A stretch of 50,000 bases of DNA from Legionellaceae bacterium (GCA_029213075.1 JARGPO010000044.1:1-50000), one strand, 5' to 3'; numbered from the stretch's first letter, positions 1 through 10,250 are shown. Notes: generated by a model not told the origin, from the letters alone. Translations and numbers: made by a program.

Positions 1-134
1 GCTGATTAGCATTTCTAAGTTACGACAAAAAATAAGGCCAGGAAGACATGTTCCAAGGAAATCACTAAAACCAATTAGTAAGTGGAGAAATGGGAATGGA
101 GGTTCTACTGCTAATGCTTAACCGAATGCCATTG

Positions 135-219
135 GTTGACAATTGGTACCACGGTCAAAAACCATGCTAATTTTCCCAAATTTCAGCTTGAGTTCGTTAA
201 ATAGAGCTGGCTATTCGCC
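135..219 (-). repeat. Truncated copy of the ~160-bp palindromic MITE-like element
   Basis: This stretch matches the reverse complement of the elements at 25365-25525 and 45177-45336 over about 85 bases, from the GTTGACAATT end through the central CTCTATT/GGCTATT part. The outer GGGTCT of the terminus is gone (the flank reads GCCATTG), and the second arm breaks down just after 219, about 25 bases before the stop codon of rnc. It is therefore a decayed or deleted copy lying immediately downstream of rnc. Orientation is arbitrary because the element is nearly palindromic. Confidence 0.8.
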
Positions 220-243
220 ACTCTCAAGTTCGCAATCGCGTTG

Positions 244-915
244 TTATTTCTTAAGAATATTTAATAACTTAGTTGCAGCTGATTGCTCTGCTTTTCTGCG
301 GTTGTCTCCTTTGCCATCGGATGACAAGTCTACATCTGGGATAGAGCAGTGAATATGAAACTCCTGATCATGTTCATCGCCAACTACTTTGGTAAGAGTG
401 TAAACTGGCAAGGAGTATTTTTTACTTTGTAAATATTCTTGAAGCTGTGTTTTGGCATCTTTGAGGTTTTTTTGTAAAACGTCGTCATTTAAGCGTTGTT
501 TGTATAAAGACAAAATAACCTTTTGGCTTTCCTCTATACCACCATCTAAAAATACCGCGGCAAAGACTGCCTCGAGGGTATCTGCCAAGATAGATGCGCG
601 CCTAAAACCACCGCTTTTAAGCTCACCCTGACCAAGTAGAAGATAGTCACCAAGATCTATTTCTTGAGCAATATAGGCAAGAGTTTCGCCCTTTACTAAG
701 AAAGCCCTTAGCCTACTAAGTTTACCTTCACTTTCATTTGGAAATTTCTCATATAATGCATTGGCTATCACCATACTTAAAATAGAATCTCCTAGAAACT
801 CAAGGCGCTCATTATTTTTGCTGCCAGCACTGCAATGAGTTAGGGCTTGTTTTAAGTGCGCAGATTTTTTAAACGTGTAATTTAGTCTTCTGCATAATCT
901 ATCTGTATTAATCAT
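244..915 (-). CDS. rnc: Ribonuclease III
   Basis: This is the double-strand-specific endoribonuclease that processes rRNA precursors and many mRNA stem-loops in the cytoplasm. The 223-residue protein has the family signature NERLEFLGDS at residues 35-44, which carries the acidic metal-binding residues. The second acidic cluster follows in the ADTLEAVFAAVFLDGG stretch, and a C-terminal double-stranded RNA binding domain covers roughly residues 153-222. Length is normal for the family. It is the last gene of a lepA-lepB-rnc run on the minus strand, 6 bases after the lepB stop codon, so probably cotranscribed. In most gammaproteobacteria era follows rnc. Here the downstream 240 bases hold only a truncated repeat and no Era start, so the usual rnc-era coupling is lost. 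Confidence 0.97.
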   Translation of the reverse strand: MINTDRLCRRLNYTFKKSAHLKQALTHCSAGSKNNERLEFLGDSILSMVIANALYEKFPNESEGKLSRLRAFLVKGETLAYIAQEIDLGDYLLLGQGELKSGGFRRASILADTLEAVFAAVFLDGGIEESQKVILSLYKQRLNDDVLQKNLKDAKTQLQEYLQSKKYSLPVYTLTKVVGDEHDQEFHIHCSIPDVDLSSDGKGDNRRKAEQSAATKLLNILKK

Positions 916-921
916 TTTACC

Positions 922-1677
922 TCAATTGATCATTTTGCCTATGCGTTTAAAGCGAACGGAGTAGTTTTTCTTATCCCAACTTAGCCAGGTTAAAAAAGCT
1001 TTACCTCGAATGTACTCATCTCCTACAAATCCCCAAAACCGACTGTCTGCACTATCATCGCGATTATCTCCCATAACAAAATAGCTATTGGCAGGGACTG
1101 TGACTTCAAAGTTAACAGCCGGTATGTTGCTTCTTCTAAACAATTTGTGTTCTACACCAGCCAAATCTTCAGAGTACTCAGCAACAGCATTGCCAGAGCT
1201 TGGGTCGGTTGTGTATTTAATAAATTTTTGAGTAGCTTCAACACCGTTAACAGTTAAAATTTTATTCTTATAGGAAATATGGTCACCGGGACGACCAATA
1301 ACTCTTTTTATGTAGTCAAGGGATGGGTCAGGAACCCAGCGAAAAACAACTATATCACCAGTTTTAGGGTTTGTGATTGGAATAACTTTTTTCTCCCAAA
1401 CAGGAAGTCTAATTCCGTAGATGAATTTATTCACAGCTACAAAGTCACCAACTAATAAAGTTGGTTCAAGAGATCCTGATGGAATTCTAAATGGCTCGAT
1501 AATAAAAGATCTTAGTACCAAGACAATTAAAAAAATCGGGAAAAAAGCTCTGGACTGCTCAAATATGAAATTGGCTTTTACACCTGCTGCGCGTCTTTTG
1601 GAAAAATAGATTACATCCAGAAAGTAAATTGCGCCTGTAATAGCGGATAATAGTAATAACCAGAATGCGAAGTTCAT
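922..1677 (-). CDS. lepB: Signal peptidase I
   Basis: This inner-membrane leader peptidase removes signal peptides from exported preproteins. It is 251 residues with two N-terminal hydrophobic segments (about 3-21 and 45-60). The catalytic serine is Ser69 in PSGSLEPTL, and the general-base lysine is Lys124 in YIKRVIGRPGD. The conserved GDNRDDSADSRFWG box lies near residues 200-213. The segment between the catalytic residues is compact, shorter than in the E. coli enzyme. The gene lies 12 bases after lepA and 6 bases before rnc, the classical lepA-lepB-rnc order. The ATG start gives a complete first membrane segment. Confidence 0.97.
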   Translation of the reverse strand: MNFAFWLLLLSAITGAIYFLDVIYFSKRRAAGVKANFIFEQSRAFFPIFLIVLVLRSFIIEPFRIPSGSLEPTLLVGDFVAVNKFIYGIRLPVWEKKVIPITNPKTGDIVVFRWVPDPSLDYIKRVIGRPGDHISYKNKILTVNGVEATQKFIKYTTDPSSGNAVAEYSEDLAGVEHKLFRRSNIPAVNFEVTVPANSYFVMGDNRDDSADSRFWGFVGDEYIRGKAFLTWLSWDKKNYSVRFKRIGKMIN

Positions 1678-1689
1678 ATTAGATAGTCC

Positions 1690-3522
1690 TTATTTCTTTT
1701 TGTCAGTTTGAAAAACAGCCATGAACGCTTCTTGTGGCACTTCAACTTGTCCGACTTGTTTCATACGCTTTTTACCAGCTTTTTGTTTTTCTAATAACTT
1801 ACGTTTTCTAGAAACATCACCACCATAGCATTTGGCGATAACATTTTTTCTTAAGGCTTTGACGGTTTGTCTGGCAATAATATGGCCGCCAAGTGCGGCT
1901 TGAATTGCAACATCAAACATCTGCCTTGGAATTAACTCGCGCATCTTATCGGTCAGCAATCTACCTCGACTTTGCGCTGCGCTGCGGTGAACAATTAAGG
2001 ATAGTGCATCAACTTTTTCACTGTTGATTAACACATCCATTTTCACAAGATCTGCTTTTTCAAAGTGTAGGAAATTGTAATCTAGAGAGGCATAACCTCG
2101 GCTAACAGATTTTAATCTATCAAAGAAATTAGACACAACCTCACTCATCGGCATATCATAGATAACTGATACTTGACGGCCACTATAAGTCATATTAACT
2201 TGAACTCCTCGACGTTCAACACATAAAGTTATAACTTGGCCAAGATAATCTTGCGGCACGAGAATATTTGCTCGAACAATAGGTTCATACATTTCAGAAA
2301 TTTGTTGCACTGGAGGAAGAAGGGATGGATTATCTATTAATAGAGTTTCACCTTTAGTATTTGTTATTTGATAGATAACTGTTGGTGCGGTTGAAATAAG
2401 TTCTAAATTGTACTCTCTTTCAAGGCGCTCTTGTATTATTTCCATGTGTAACATACCTAAAAATCCGCAGCGAAATCCAAAGCCTAGAGCTTCAGATGAT
2501 TCCGGTTCATAAAATAGTGATGCATCATTTAAACTAAGTTTTGCGAGAGCTTCTCGAAAGTTTTCAAAATCATCAGAGCTAATTGGAAATAGTCCAGCAT
2601 ATACTTGTGGTTTTACTTTCTTAAAGCCTGGTAATGCTCTTTCTGATTGATTTTTCTCAAGAGTTAAAGTATCACCTACTGGTGCACCTTGAATTTCTTT
2701 GATTCCAGCGACAACATAACCAACTTCGCCAGCGTCAAGTGAGCCTTGGGATGTGCGTTTGGGGGTAAATATACCAACGTCATCGACCTCATAACTTTTT
2801 CCTGTGGACATAATACGCATCTTATCGCCGCGTTTTAGAGAACCATTGATGATTCTAACAAGAGATACCACACCCAAATAGCTATCAAACCAAGAGTCAA
2901 TAATTAGCGCTTGGAGAGGGGCGTCTTTTTCACCCACAGGAGCTGGAATATTAGATACGATTGCTTCAAGAACATCCTCAACACCAATACCACTTTTGGC
3001 ACTAACCATTAGTGCATTTTGAGCATCTATGCCAATTATGTCTTCAATTTCAGAGATTACTCTTTCTGGTTCGGCTTGTGGTAAATCAATTTTATTTAAA
3101 ACAGGCAAGACATCAAGTGATTGATCTATTGCCGTGTAACAAACGGCTAGAGTTTGGGCTTCAACACCTTGCGCGGCGTCAACTACTAAGAGTGCTCCTT
3201 CGCAGGCGGCAAGAGATCTTGAAACTTCATAACTAAAGTCAACATGTCCTGGGGTATCAATAAAATTGAGTAAATAGGTTTTGTTGTTTTTTGCCGTGTA
3301 GTTTAGAGATACGCTCTGGGCTTTAATCGTGATGCCACGTTCTCGCTCTATATCCATAGAGTCAAGGACTTGTGATTCCATTTCACGCGCGGATAATCCA
3401 CCGCATAATTGGATAAAACGATCTGCCAATGTAGATTTGCCATGATCAATATGGGCAATAATAGAAAAGTTTCGAATATTAGAAAGGTCGCTCAAGGGAA
3501 AATGCCTAAAATTAAATTTCAC
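1690..3522 (-). CDS. lepA: Elongation factor 4 (LepA), ribosome back-translocase GTPase
   Basis: A translational GTPase related to EF-G that acts on stalled or mistranslocated ribosomes. The P-loop region AHIDHGKST, the switch region with RGITIKAQ, the DTPGHVDF motif and NKIDLP are all present, followed by EF-G-like domains and the LepA-specific C-terminal domain ending in a lysine-rich tail. The longest frame starts with GTG at 3522 and gives 610 residues. A TTG at 3495 would give 601 residues beginning SDLSNIRNF, which fits the usual N-terminus better. Neither has a clear ribosome binding site, so the start is uncertain. It is the first gene of the lepA-lepB-rnc operon; its promoter should lie in 3523-3640. 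Confidence 0.96.
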   Translation of the reverse strand: MKFNFRHFPLSDLSNIRNFSIIAHIDHGKSTLADRFIQLCGGLSAREMESQVLDSMDIERERGITIKAQSVSLNYTAKNNKTYLLNFIDTPGHVDFSYEVSRSLAACEGALLVVDAAQGVEAQTLAVCYTAIDQSLDVLPVLNKIDLPQAEPERVISEIEDIIGIDAQNALMVSAKSGIGVEDVLEAIVSNIPAPVGEKDAPLQALIIDSWFDSYLGVVSLVRIINGSLKRGDKMRIMSTGKSYEVDDVGIFTPKRTSQGSLDAGEVGYVVAGIKEIQGAPVGDTLTLEKNQSERALPGFKKVKPQVYAGLFPISSDDFENFREALAKLSLNDASLFYEPESSEALGFGFRCGFLGMLHMEIIQERLEREYNLELISTAPTVIYQITNTKGETLLIDNPSLLPPVQQISEMYEPIVRANILVPQDYLGQVITLCVERRGVQVNMTYSGRQVSVIYDMPMSEVVSNFFDRLKSVSRGYASLDYNFLHFEKADLVKMDVLINSEKVDALSLIVHRSAAQSRGRLLTDKMRELIPRQMFDVAIQAALGGHIIARQTVKALRKNVIAKCYGGDVSRKRKLLEKQKAGKKRMKQVGQVEVPQEAFMAVFQTDKKK

Positions 3523-3642
3523 TATTGTAGCGTATTTTTTAGTTATTGGTAAGGAAATAGCAACTAATTGAACATATTTAGTTTTTGGATTTAGAAAGAA
3601 GTTCTTTTTAATATTCAGTAAGGTATAGTTACCTCTGTTTTT

Positions 3643-3659
3643 TGTCCTAAATTAGGACA
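3643..3659. promoter_or_regulatory. Perfect 8-bp-arm palindrome (operator-like dyad)
   Basis: TGTCCTAA-A-TTAGGACA is a perfect inverted repeat with a one-base centre, about 70 bases upstream of the start of the orphan membrane protein at 3728 and about 120 bases upstream of lepA on the other strand. Such a tight dyad is typical of a dimeric repressor site, although a short hairpin in the transcript is also possible. No regulator can be named from the sequence. Confidence 0.4.
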
Positions 3660-3727
3660 CAAGATTGACGCATCTATTAATTTAGATTAAAATAACACCA
3701 CGTTTCAAAGTTATTGATGAAGTATAA

Positions 3728-4330
3728 ATGTTTGAATCTCAATATGATTCCGATACCAAAAAGAAACATGAAGATGACAAAAAAGAATTGTTTCTTGGTG
3801 CAAAAGTTCAACCTATGACTACCGGTGATAAATCAAGACAAGTTATAGATCGGTCCCGTAAAGCACGTGAAGAGAAGCCGCGTCTGTTAGAGGAACAACG
3901 CACCGCACTAAATGTAGCATCAACAACACTAGAAAACATGTCAGAACGCATTGATACACTTATAGAGTCTGTAGATGATTTAAACAATAAAATACAAGAA
4001 AACACGGATGAAATAAGTAAAATCACAGATATAATTAGACAACGTAACGCTTCTCAGTCATCTAGACTAACGATAATATCCCCTAATTTTTTGATACGAC
4101 TTTTATCTCACTCTGCAACGCCTGTGATTGGCGCGATTATATTTATTGCTGGTGTCGTACTCGCATCTTGTGGAGTGGGGATTATTCTTGGCTCATGTAT
4201 GGCAGTTGCCGGAGGAGCTCTGCTTGTGGGTTTTGCAAGCCACAAGTTTGGTCTATTCCCAGGCTCTGAAAAATCACAATGTGAAGACCATCAAGTAGTT
4301 GCGCATATGGAAAACCCATCTGGTAATTAA
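3728..4330 (+). CDS. Hypothetical protein with coiled coil and C-terminal membrane hairpin; possible secreted effector
   Basis: I do not recognise this 200-residue protein. It has a highly charged N-terminus rich in Lys, Asp and Glu (residues 1-55), then a heptad-like coiled coil at about 54-106 (LNVASTTLENM, DTLIESVDDLNNKI). A glycine- and alanine-rich hydrophobic stretch at about 131-172 is long enough for a membrane hairpin, and a hydrophilic tail of about 25 residues follows. There is no signal peptide. It stands alone between lepA and gyrA, pointing away from lepA, with an operator-like palindrome upstream. Soluble coiled coil plus late membrane hairpin is common among Dot/Icm effectors and inclusion-membrane-type proteins, and this genome has Dot/Icm genes, so an effector role is possible but unproven. 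The protein at 30895 has a similar plan. Confidence 0.7.
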   Translation: MFESQYDSDTKKKHEDDKKELFLGAKVQPMTTGDKSRQVIDRSRKAREEKPRLLEEQRTALNVASTTLENMSERIDTLIESVDDLNNKIQENTDEISKITDIIRQRNASQSSRLTIISPNFLIRLLSHSATPVIGAIIFIAGVVLASCGVGIILGSCMAVAGGALLVGFASHKFGLFPGSEKSQCEDHQVVAHMENPSGN

Positions 4331-4354
4331 TTTTAATTTCGTGTACTTCTTACT

Positions 4355-4367
4355 TCAACAGACCCTA
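4355..4367. repeat. Solo terminus of the palindromic MITE-like element
   Basis: TCAACAGACCCTA is identical to the right terminal repeat plus TA flank of the full elements (ends at 25525 and 45336). No other part of the element is visible next to it. This may be the relic of an excised or deleted copy between the 3728 gene and gyrA. Thirteen bases could match by chance, so the call is tentative. Confidence 0.35.
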
Positions 4368-4529
4368 AGGTTCTATTTATGTTTCTGATATTTACGTCCC
4401 CTGCCTAATCACATAATATGCCCATGAGTTATTGATAACTGCAAGTTTTTTTAATGCCTGTTTAAGATAGCTTGAACATGGTATTCTATAGGACAAATTT
4501 AAATAAGTGTAAAAGGACATATTCTAATC

Positions 4530-7121
4530 ATGGTTTACTCAGCTAAAGAAGTTACTTTGATCAATATTGAAGATGAGTTGAAACAATCTTATCTTGATTA
4601 CGCTATGAGTGTTATAGTTGGCCGGGCCTTGCCTGATGTTCGTGATGGATTGAAGCCTGTGCATCGACGTGTTTTGTATGCGATGAATGAGCTTGGCAAC
4701 GACTGGAATAAGCCATATAAAAAATCGGCTAGAGTTGTCGGTGATGTTATCGGTAAATACCATCCGCATGGAGACACAGCTGTATACGACACCATAGTAC
4801 GGATGGCGCAGGATTTTTCGATGCGTTATATGTTGGTTGATGGTCAGGGTAACTTTGGTTCTGTGGATGGTGATTCGCCTGCAGCGATGAGGTATACAGA
4901 AATCAGGATGTCCAAGCTTGCTCACGCACTTCTTGCTGATTTGGAAAAAGAAACCGTTGATTTTAGTCCAAACTATGATGGAACGGAGTTTGCTCCTGTA
5001 GTTATGCCTTCACGAACACCAAACTTATTAGTTAATGGTTCATCTGGTATTGCAGTTGGTATGGCTACAAATATCCCACCACATAATTTAACTGAAATCT
5101 TGGATGCTTGTTTAGCCCTAGCTGCTAACTCAGAGATAACTGTTGAAGAATTAATGGTTATTCTTCCTGGGCCAGATTTTCCAACAGCAGGAATAATTAA
5201 CGGTCGAGCAGGTATTGTTGAAGCTTATCGTACTGGTCGAGGTAAAATATCAATTCGAGCTAGAACTGATATTGAAACAGACTCAAATACCGGCCGACAA
5301 GCTATCATTATTAATGAGCTTCCATATCAAGTAAATAAAGCTCGTTTAGTTGAAAAAATAGCAGAATTGGTACGAGATAAAAAACTTGAAGGAATTTCTG
5401 GTTTGCGAGATGAGTCAGATCGGCAAGGTATGCGGGTAGTTGTTGAATTAAAGCGTGGCGAAGTCGCTGAAGTAATGTTAAATAATTTATTTGCCCATAC
5501 CCAAATGCAAAATGTTTTTGGAATAAATATGGTGGCCTTAGTTGATGGCCAACCACGAACTCTGAATTTAAAACAAATTCTTGAGTGTTTCTTAAAGCAT
5601 AGACGTGAGGTTGTTACTCGTCGTTGCATCTTTGAATTAAAGAAAGCACGAATTCGTGCTCATGTCTTAGAAGGGTTGGGAATTGCTCTAGCCAATATCG
5701 ATGAAATGATTGCTCTAATTAAAAAATCAGCAACACCTTCTGATGCCAAAGATGAGCTGCTAGCTAAGCCTTGGCAGCCAGGCTTGGTGAAAGCAATGTT
5801 AGATAAAGCCGGAACAGATGCTTGTCGTCCAGATGATTTAGCTGATCATTATGGCTTGAATGCTGATGGTTATTTTATATCTCCAGAGCAAGCCCAGGCA
5901 ATTTTAGAATTAAGGCTACATAGGTTAACCGCTCTTGAGCAAGATAAAATCCTAAATGAATTTGAATCTCTACTTCTTATAATAAAAGAGTTGCTCGATA
6001 TTTTGGCGTCTACTGAATTATTAATGGAAGTTATTTGTGATGAAATCAAAGAAATTAAAGAGCAGTTTGGTGATGTAAGACGAACAGAAATTATGGCCTC
6101 ACGAGCAGATTTAACTATTGCTGATCTTATAACAGAAGAAGATGTTGTTGTGACCCTGTCTCACCAAGGATATGTAAAGTATCAGCCATTATCTGCATAT
6201 CAGTCTCAACGACGTGGAGGTAAGGGTAAGTCTGCGACAAATGTTAAAGATGAAGATTTTGTTGATAAGCTTGTTATTGCCAGCACGCATGATACGTTGC
6301 TTTGTTTCTCTAATCATGGAAAATTATATTGGTTAAAAGCTTATGATCTACCATTAGCAAGCCGTATTTCTCGTGGCAAGCCGATTATAAATGTTCTACC
6401 GTTGGCCGAAGGTGAATCAATAAATGCAATGTTGCCAGTTCGAGAATATTTAGACGATAACTTTGTCTTTATGGCAACTAAAAGAGGTACTGTTAAAAAA
6501 GTTCCATTAACGGCGTTTAGTAGACCGCGTAGTTCAGGAATAATTGCAATTGCACTAGATGACGATGACTTGTTGGTTGGTGTAGATATTACTGACGGTA
6601 ATAAAGATATAATGCTGTTTTCTGATGCAGGTAAAGTAATTCGCTTTGGAGAAAACCTAATCCGTCCATTAGGACGAACGGCGCGTGGTGTGCGTGGTAT
6701 TAGACTTAAAGATTCTCAGGCGGTAATTTCCTTAGTTGTTGCCAAATCAGAAGGAACAATTTTAACTGCAACTGAATTTGGTTATGGTAAAAGAACGGAT
6801 GTTGAAGAGTATCGGGTAACTGGCCGAGGTGGTCAGGGTGTTATTTCAATCCAAGTAAATGAAAGAAATGGTAAGGTTGTGCGTGCCGTTCAAGTTGCCG
6901 ATACTGACCAAGCAATGCTTATCACTGATCAAGGAACGTTAGTACGTTTTAAAGTTGGCGAGTTATCAATTATTGGTCGTAATACCCAAGGTGTTAGACT
7001 AATCAATGTCTCTTCTGGTGAGCATGTTGTTGGTATGCAGCGAATAGAAGAAATCAATGATGGTGAAGAAGATAATGATACTGATGAGCCAGAAGTAGAA
7101 GGTATATCTGATGAAACCTAG
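4530..7121 (+). CDS. gyrA: DNA gyrase subunit A
   Basis: The breakage-reunion subunit of the type II topoisomerase that introduces negative supercoils. The 863-residue protein has the N-terminal winged-helix/tower core with catalytic Tyr122 in MRYTEIRM, and the GyrA box QRRGGKGK in the C-terminal beta-pinwheel domain, whose repeats run to about residue 835. The tail is acidic. The quinolone-resistance region reads [10 protein letters not shown] with Thr83 and Asp87. Ser is the E. coli residue at 83, but Thr is the natural residue in several gammaproteobacteria including Legionella and Pseudomonas, so this is not evidence of acquired resistance. The last 11 bases overlap serC, suggesting translational coupling. 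A short poorly resolved leader of about 200 bases precedes it. Confidence 0.98.
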   Translation: MVYSAKEVTLINIEDELKQSYLDYAMSVIVGRALPDVRDGLKPVHRRVLYAMNELGNDWNKPYKKSARVVGDVIGKYHPHGDTAVYDTIVRMAQDFSMRYMLVDGQGNFGSVDGDSPAAMRYTEIRMSKLAHALLADLEKETVDFSPNYDGTEFAPVVMPSRTPNLLVNGSSGIAVGMATNIPPHNLTEILDACLALAANSEITVEELMVILPGPDFPTAGIINGRAGIVEAYRTGRGKISIRARTDIETDSNTGRQAIIINELPYQVNKARLVEKIAELVRDKKLEGISGLRDESDRQGMRVVVELKRGEVAEVMLNNLFAHTQMQNVFGINMVALVDGQPRTLNLKQILECFLKHRREVVTRRCIFELKKARIRAHVLEGLGIALANIDEMIALIKKSATPSDAKDELLAKPWQPGLVKAMLDKAGTDACRPDDLADHYGLNADGYFISPEQAQAILELRLHRLTALEQDKILNEFESLLLIIKELLDILASTELLMEVICDEIKEIKEQFGDVRRTEIMASRADLTIADLITEEDVVVTLSHQGYVKYQPLSAYQSQRRGGKGKSATNVKDEDFVDKLVIASTHDTLLCFSNHGKLYWLKAYDLPLASRISRGKPIINVLPLAEGESINAMLPVREYLDDNFVFMATKRGTVKKVPLTAFSRPRSSGIIAIALDDDDLLVGVDITDGNKDIMLFSDAGKVIRFGENLIRPLGRTARGVRGIRLKDSQAVISLVVAKSEGTILTATEFGYGKRTDVEEYRVTGRGGQGVISIQVNERNGKVVRAVQVADTDQAMLITDQGTLVRFKVGELSIIGRNTQGVRLINVSSGEHVVGMQRIEEINDGEEDNDTDEPEVEGISDET

Positions 7122-8202
7122 AGGGTATAATTTTGGTGCAGGACCGGCCACATTGCCTGAAGTTATCTTAGAGCAAGCGCAATCTGAGTTATTAAATTGG
7201 CAAGGTCGGGGGATGTCTATATTAGAAATAGGCCACCGTACTCCTGATGTCATGTCTTTACTAGAAGAAGCAGAGCAATTAGTGCGTGAGCTACTAATCA
7301 TTCCTACGAATTATCATGTGTTATTCTTAGGTGGTGCAACTCGAACTCAGTTTGCAATGTTACCAATGAATCTTCTTGCTAATAAAGAGCAGGCTGGTTT
7401 TTTGATTTCTGGCAATTGGTCTTCAATTGCGTATGATGAGTGTCAGCGTTTAAAACGTGCTTATTGTATTGCTAGCACAAAAAGTAATGGTTATAGAAGT
7501 GTACCAAGTCCGATGGATTGGCAGTTGCAAGATAATACTGCTTATGTCTATTACACATCTAATGAAACAGTAAATGGGGTTAGGTTTGCAAAGGTTCCTC
7601 AGTTTGGAGATATTCCTTTAGTTGTTGATATGACATCAAGCTTTCTTAGTGAGCCATTAAATATATCTGATTATGGTGTGGTGTTTGCAGGCGCGCAAAA
7701 AAATATAGCTCCAGCCGGATTAACAATTGCTATTGTTCGCTCTGATTTACTAGAAAGAGAGCCAGAGTTTCCTATTCCGACTATGCTAGATTATCGTACT
7801 CATGTTAAACATAACTCTTTGTACGCAACCCTACCAACATTTAATTGTTATATGGCTTTGAAAATGTTTAAGTGGGTAAAAGAACAGGGTGGCGTGACTG
7901 AAATGCATCGTTTGAGTCAACAAAAAGCTAATAAAGTATATGAATTAATCGATAACTCACCATTTTATCAATGCTTTGTTGAGCCTGACTCTCGCTCATT
8001 GATGAATGTCTGTTTTAGCCTTACTCGCCCAGAACTTGAGCCTCTTTTTGTTGATAAAGCTGCCGATGCTGGATTACTGTCTTTAAAAGGACATAAGGCA
8101 GTTGGTGGGATCCGGGCAAGTCTTTACAACGCAATGCCTATGTCAGGGGTAGATGCTTTGGTAGAGTTCATGAGTGATTTTGCCAAGAAAAATTCTATAT
8201 GA
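7111..8202 (+). CDS. serC: Phosphoserine aminotransferase
   Basis: This PLP enzyme converts 3-phosphohydroxypyruvate to phosphoserine with glutamate as donor (serine biosynthesis) and also acts in the pyridoxine pathway. It has 363 residues, the usual length. The N-terminal [11 protein letters not shown] motif is typical, and the Schiff-base lysine is Lys197 in the [11 protein letters not shown] stretch. The ATG lies inside the end of gyrA, 8 bases after an AGAAGG ribosome binding site. The next gene, aroA, starts inside its stop codon (4-base overlap). gyrA-serC-aroA-cmk is a conserved gammaproteobacterial order, here tightly packed. Confidence 0.97.
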   Translation: MKPRGYNFGAGPATLPEVILEQAQSELLNWQGRGMSILEIGHRTPDVMSLLEEAEQLVRELLIIPTNYHVLFLGGATRTQFAMLPMNLLANKEQAGFLISGNWSSIAYDECQRLKRAYCIASTKSNGYRSVPSPMDWQLQDNTAYVYYTSNETVNGVRFAKVPQFGDIPLVVDMTSSFLSEPLNISDYGVVFAGAQKNIAPAGLTIAIVRSDLLEREPEFPIPTMLDYRTHVKHNSLYATLPTFNCYMALKMFKWVKEQGGVTEMHRLSQQKANKVYELIDNSPFYQCFVEPDSRSLMNVCFSLTRPELEPLFVDKAADAGLLSLKGHKAVGGIRASLYNAMPMSGVDALVEFMSDFAKKNSI

Positions 8203-9509
8203 AAAACAAGAAATTAGTGAGTCAGTTGTCTTCTCAATTAAGAGGAGAAATCAAAGTACCTGGAGATAAATCAATCTCCCACCGATCAATTATTTTGGGA
8301 GCAATTGCCAAAGGTCGCACATCAATCACTGGTTTTTTATTTAGCGAAGATTGCATGGCTACTTTGCGGGCATTTCAATTACTAGGTGTTGTAATAGAAA
8401 TATCTAATAATCAAGTAATAATTCACGGTGTTGGTAGAAATGGCTTTAGTAAACCATCTACCCCAATTGATTGCGGAAACTCCGGCACCACTATGCGCCT
8501 GCTACCAGGAATACTGGTTGGTCAGTCATTTGATAGTGTCTTGATTGGCGATTCTAGTCTTTCAAAGAGGCCAATGGAGAGAGTTGTTAGACCACTAAAG
8601 CAAATGGGGGCTGACATTTCTTCTAATGATGGCCGGGCACCACTAGTTATTAAGGGCGGTAATGAGCTCTGTGGTATTACTTATGACCTGCCAGAAAAGA
8701 GCGCTCAGGTGAAATCTTGCGTACTCTTTGCAGGAATGTATGCATCTGGAGAAACAACAATTTCGGATTCTTGCCATATGCGTGATCATACTGAAAGAAT
8801 GCTAACCTCTTTTTCCTATCCCATCTTTAAATCAGGCAATGCCCTCACAATTAATTCTCAGAGTGAGTGCCAAGGAACTGAAATAAATATACCAGGTGAT
8901 ATTTCTTCGGCAGCTTTTTTTATAGTAGCGGCCACAATTATTCCAAACTCTGAATTGCTTATCAGAGATGTTGGAATGAACTCCGGAAGAATTGGAATTT
9001 TGAAAATTCTAGAGCTCATGGGAGCATCCATCGAAATAGTTAGTAAAAGGTTATATGGAGATGAGCCTGTTGCTGATATTATTGTTCGATCTGCAGAGCT
9101 TGAGGGCATTGATATCCCCGCTAATTTAGTACCAATTGCAATAGATGAGTTTCCAATTATTTTCATAGCGGCAGCTTTTGCCAGTGGACAAACTCTCTTA
9201 CACAGCGCGAAAGAGTTACGTTATAAAGAGAGTGATAGAATAAAGACGATGGTAACTGGCCTTAGAGCACTTGGTATTGAAGCGAATGAGCTAGATGACG
9301 GAGTATATATTCGAGGTGGAGTTTTCAATGGTGGCGTTGTTGATAGTTGTGGTGACCACCGGATTGCGATGGCGTTTGCAATAGCCGGTACCATATCAAG
9401 CTCACCTGTGATAATAGATAATAGTGGGGGGATTGCCACTTCCTTCCCAAATTTTGTACAATTAACTAATAAATTAAAAATGAACATTCGAGAAACAGAA
9501 GATGAATAA
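8199..9509 (+). CDS. aroA: 3-phosphoshikimate 1-carboxyvinyltransferase (EPSP synthase)
   Basis: Sixth step of the shikimate pathway: joins shikimate-3-phosphate and phosphoenolpyruvate. Length 436 residues. Conserved motifs: GDKSISHRS near the N-terminus (substrate-binding Lys), the CGNSGTTMRLL loop, KSAQVKSC, RDHTERML, and the RYKESDRI motif in the second half. The two-domain inside-out barrel pattern is complete. It overlaps serC by 4 bases (ATGA) and cmk by 8 bases, so the three are almost certainly one translationally coupled message. It looks intact. Confidence 0.97.
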   Translation: MKNKKLVSQLSSQLRGEIKVPGDKSISHRSIILGAIAKGRTSITGFLFSEDCMATLRAFQLLGVVIEISNNQVIIHGVGRNGFSKPSTPIDCGNSGTTMRLLPGILVGQSFDSVLIGDSSLSKRPMERVVRPLKQMGADISSNDGRAPLVIKGGNELCGITYDLPEKSAQVKSCVLFAGMYASGETTISDSCHMRDHTERMLTSFSYPIFKSGNALTINSQSECQGTEINIPGDISSAAFFIVAATIIPNSELLIRDVGMNSGRIGILKILELMGASIEIVSKRLYGDEPVADIIVRSAELEGIDIPANLVPIAIDEFPIIFIAAAFASGQTLLHSAKELRYKESDRIKTMVTGLRALGIEANELDDGVYIRGGVFNGGVVDSCGDHRIAMAFAIAGTISSSPVIIDNSGGIATSFPNFVQLTNKLKMNIRETEDE

Positions 9510-10185
9510 TTGCGTAGACACACCAATAATAACACTTGATGGGCCAAGTGGAACTGGAAAAGGAACCTTATGCCATAAACTAGCCAGGCACTTAGGCTGG
9601 AATTTTTTGGATAGTGGTGCTATATATCGTGTGTTAGCTGTTGCTGCAGAAAAAAATGATGTTAGTTGTGAGCTCGAAGAAGATTTGGTCTCACTTTGCT
9701 CATCCTTAAATATACAGTTTATTCCTGAAGAAAATTTACATGTTAGAGTTTTGCTTGATGACGAAGATGTCAGTGAGGAAATAAGGACAGAGCAAACAGG
9801 ACAAAATGCTTCTAGAATAGGTTCCATACCAGCTGTGAGAGAGGCTTTGTTATCTAGGCAGAGAGCTTTTGCAAAAGCTCCTGGTTTGGTAACTGATGGT
9901 CGTGATATGGGAACCGTTGTTTTTCCAGACGCACAATTAAAAATATATTTAGATGCATCGTCGACAGAAAGAGCCAAGAGAAGACATTTGCAGTTGCAAG
10001 GTCGAGGTATTAGTGCTAGCCTCGTGCAGGTTGCAGATGAGTTACGATTGCGCGATGAGCGCGATATGGCAAGAGCGCATGCTCCACTTAAGCCAGCTAA
10101 AGATGCTTTTTTGGTGGATACGACGGGGCTAACTATTGTACAAGTGTTCGAAAATATATTACAATTAGTCCGAGAAAATCTGTAG
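9502..10185 (+). CDS. cmk: Cytidylate kinase
   Basis: Phosphorylates CMP and dCMP with ATP in pyrimidine salvage. The 227-residue protein begins with the P-loop LDGPSGTGKGT at about residues 12-22, followed by DSGAIYRVLA in the NMP-binding region, and TDGRDMGTVVFPDA for substrate recognition. The LRDERDMARAHAPLKPA motif is present near residue 180, and the LVDTTGL end is typical. It overlaps aroA by 8 bases. The gene order cmk-rpsA is one of the most conserved pairs in proteobacteria and is kept here, with a structured 167-base gap. Confidence 0.97.
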   Translation: MNNCVDTPIITLDGPSGTGKGTLCHKLARHLGWNFLDSGAIYRVLAVAAEKNDVSCELEEDLVSLCSSLNIQFIPEENLHVRVLLDDEDVSEEIRTEQTGQNASRIGSIPAVREALLSRQRAFAKAPGLVTDGRDMGTVVFPDAQLKIYLDASSTERAKRRHLQLQGRGISASLVQVADELRLRDERDMARAHAPLKPAKDAFLVDTTGLTIVQVFENILQLVRENL

Positions 10186-10189
10186 TTTA

Positions 10190-10250
10190 GGCTTCGCTAG
10201 TTATTTATTGCATATTTAACGATAAATTTGCAAATAGTATGGGCGAAGGC
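10190..10250 (+). promoter_or_regulatory. Nested inverted repeats in the rpsA leader
   Basis: Between cmk and rpsA, CTTCGC (10192-10197) pairs with GCGAAG (10243-10248). Inside it, TTGCA and TGCAA can also pair, giving a long imperfect stem-loop. There is no T-run after it, so it is a poor terminator. Its place fits the structured, self-regulated leader known upstream of rpsA in gammaproteobacteria, where S1 represses its own translation; that function is an inference. Confidence 0.4.

Noticed and set aside
2..121. A 39-codon open frame on the plus strand, ending in a stop at 119-121
   Set aside because: It enters from the window edge with a basic composition (RQKIRPGRHVPRKS) and could be the 3' end of a gene, but it is too short and unmatched to call.
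3679..3695. PmrA-type direct repeat before the 3728 gene (ATTAAT and ATTAAA)
   Set aside because: Spacing is 10 bases and neither half begins with a pyrimidine as the consensus requires.
4776..4778. GyrA Thr83 as a fluoroquinolone-resistance change
   Set aside because: Thr83 is the wild-type residue in Legionella and Pseudomonas, and Asp87 is intact.
4539..4925. A 128-codon minus-strand frame in gyrA
   Set aside because: It is a shadow of the highly conserved gyrA coding sequence.
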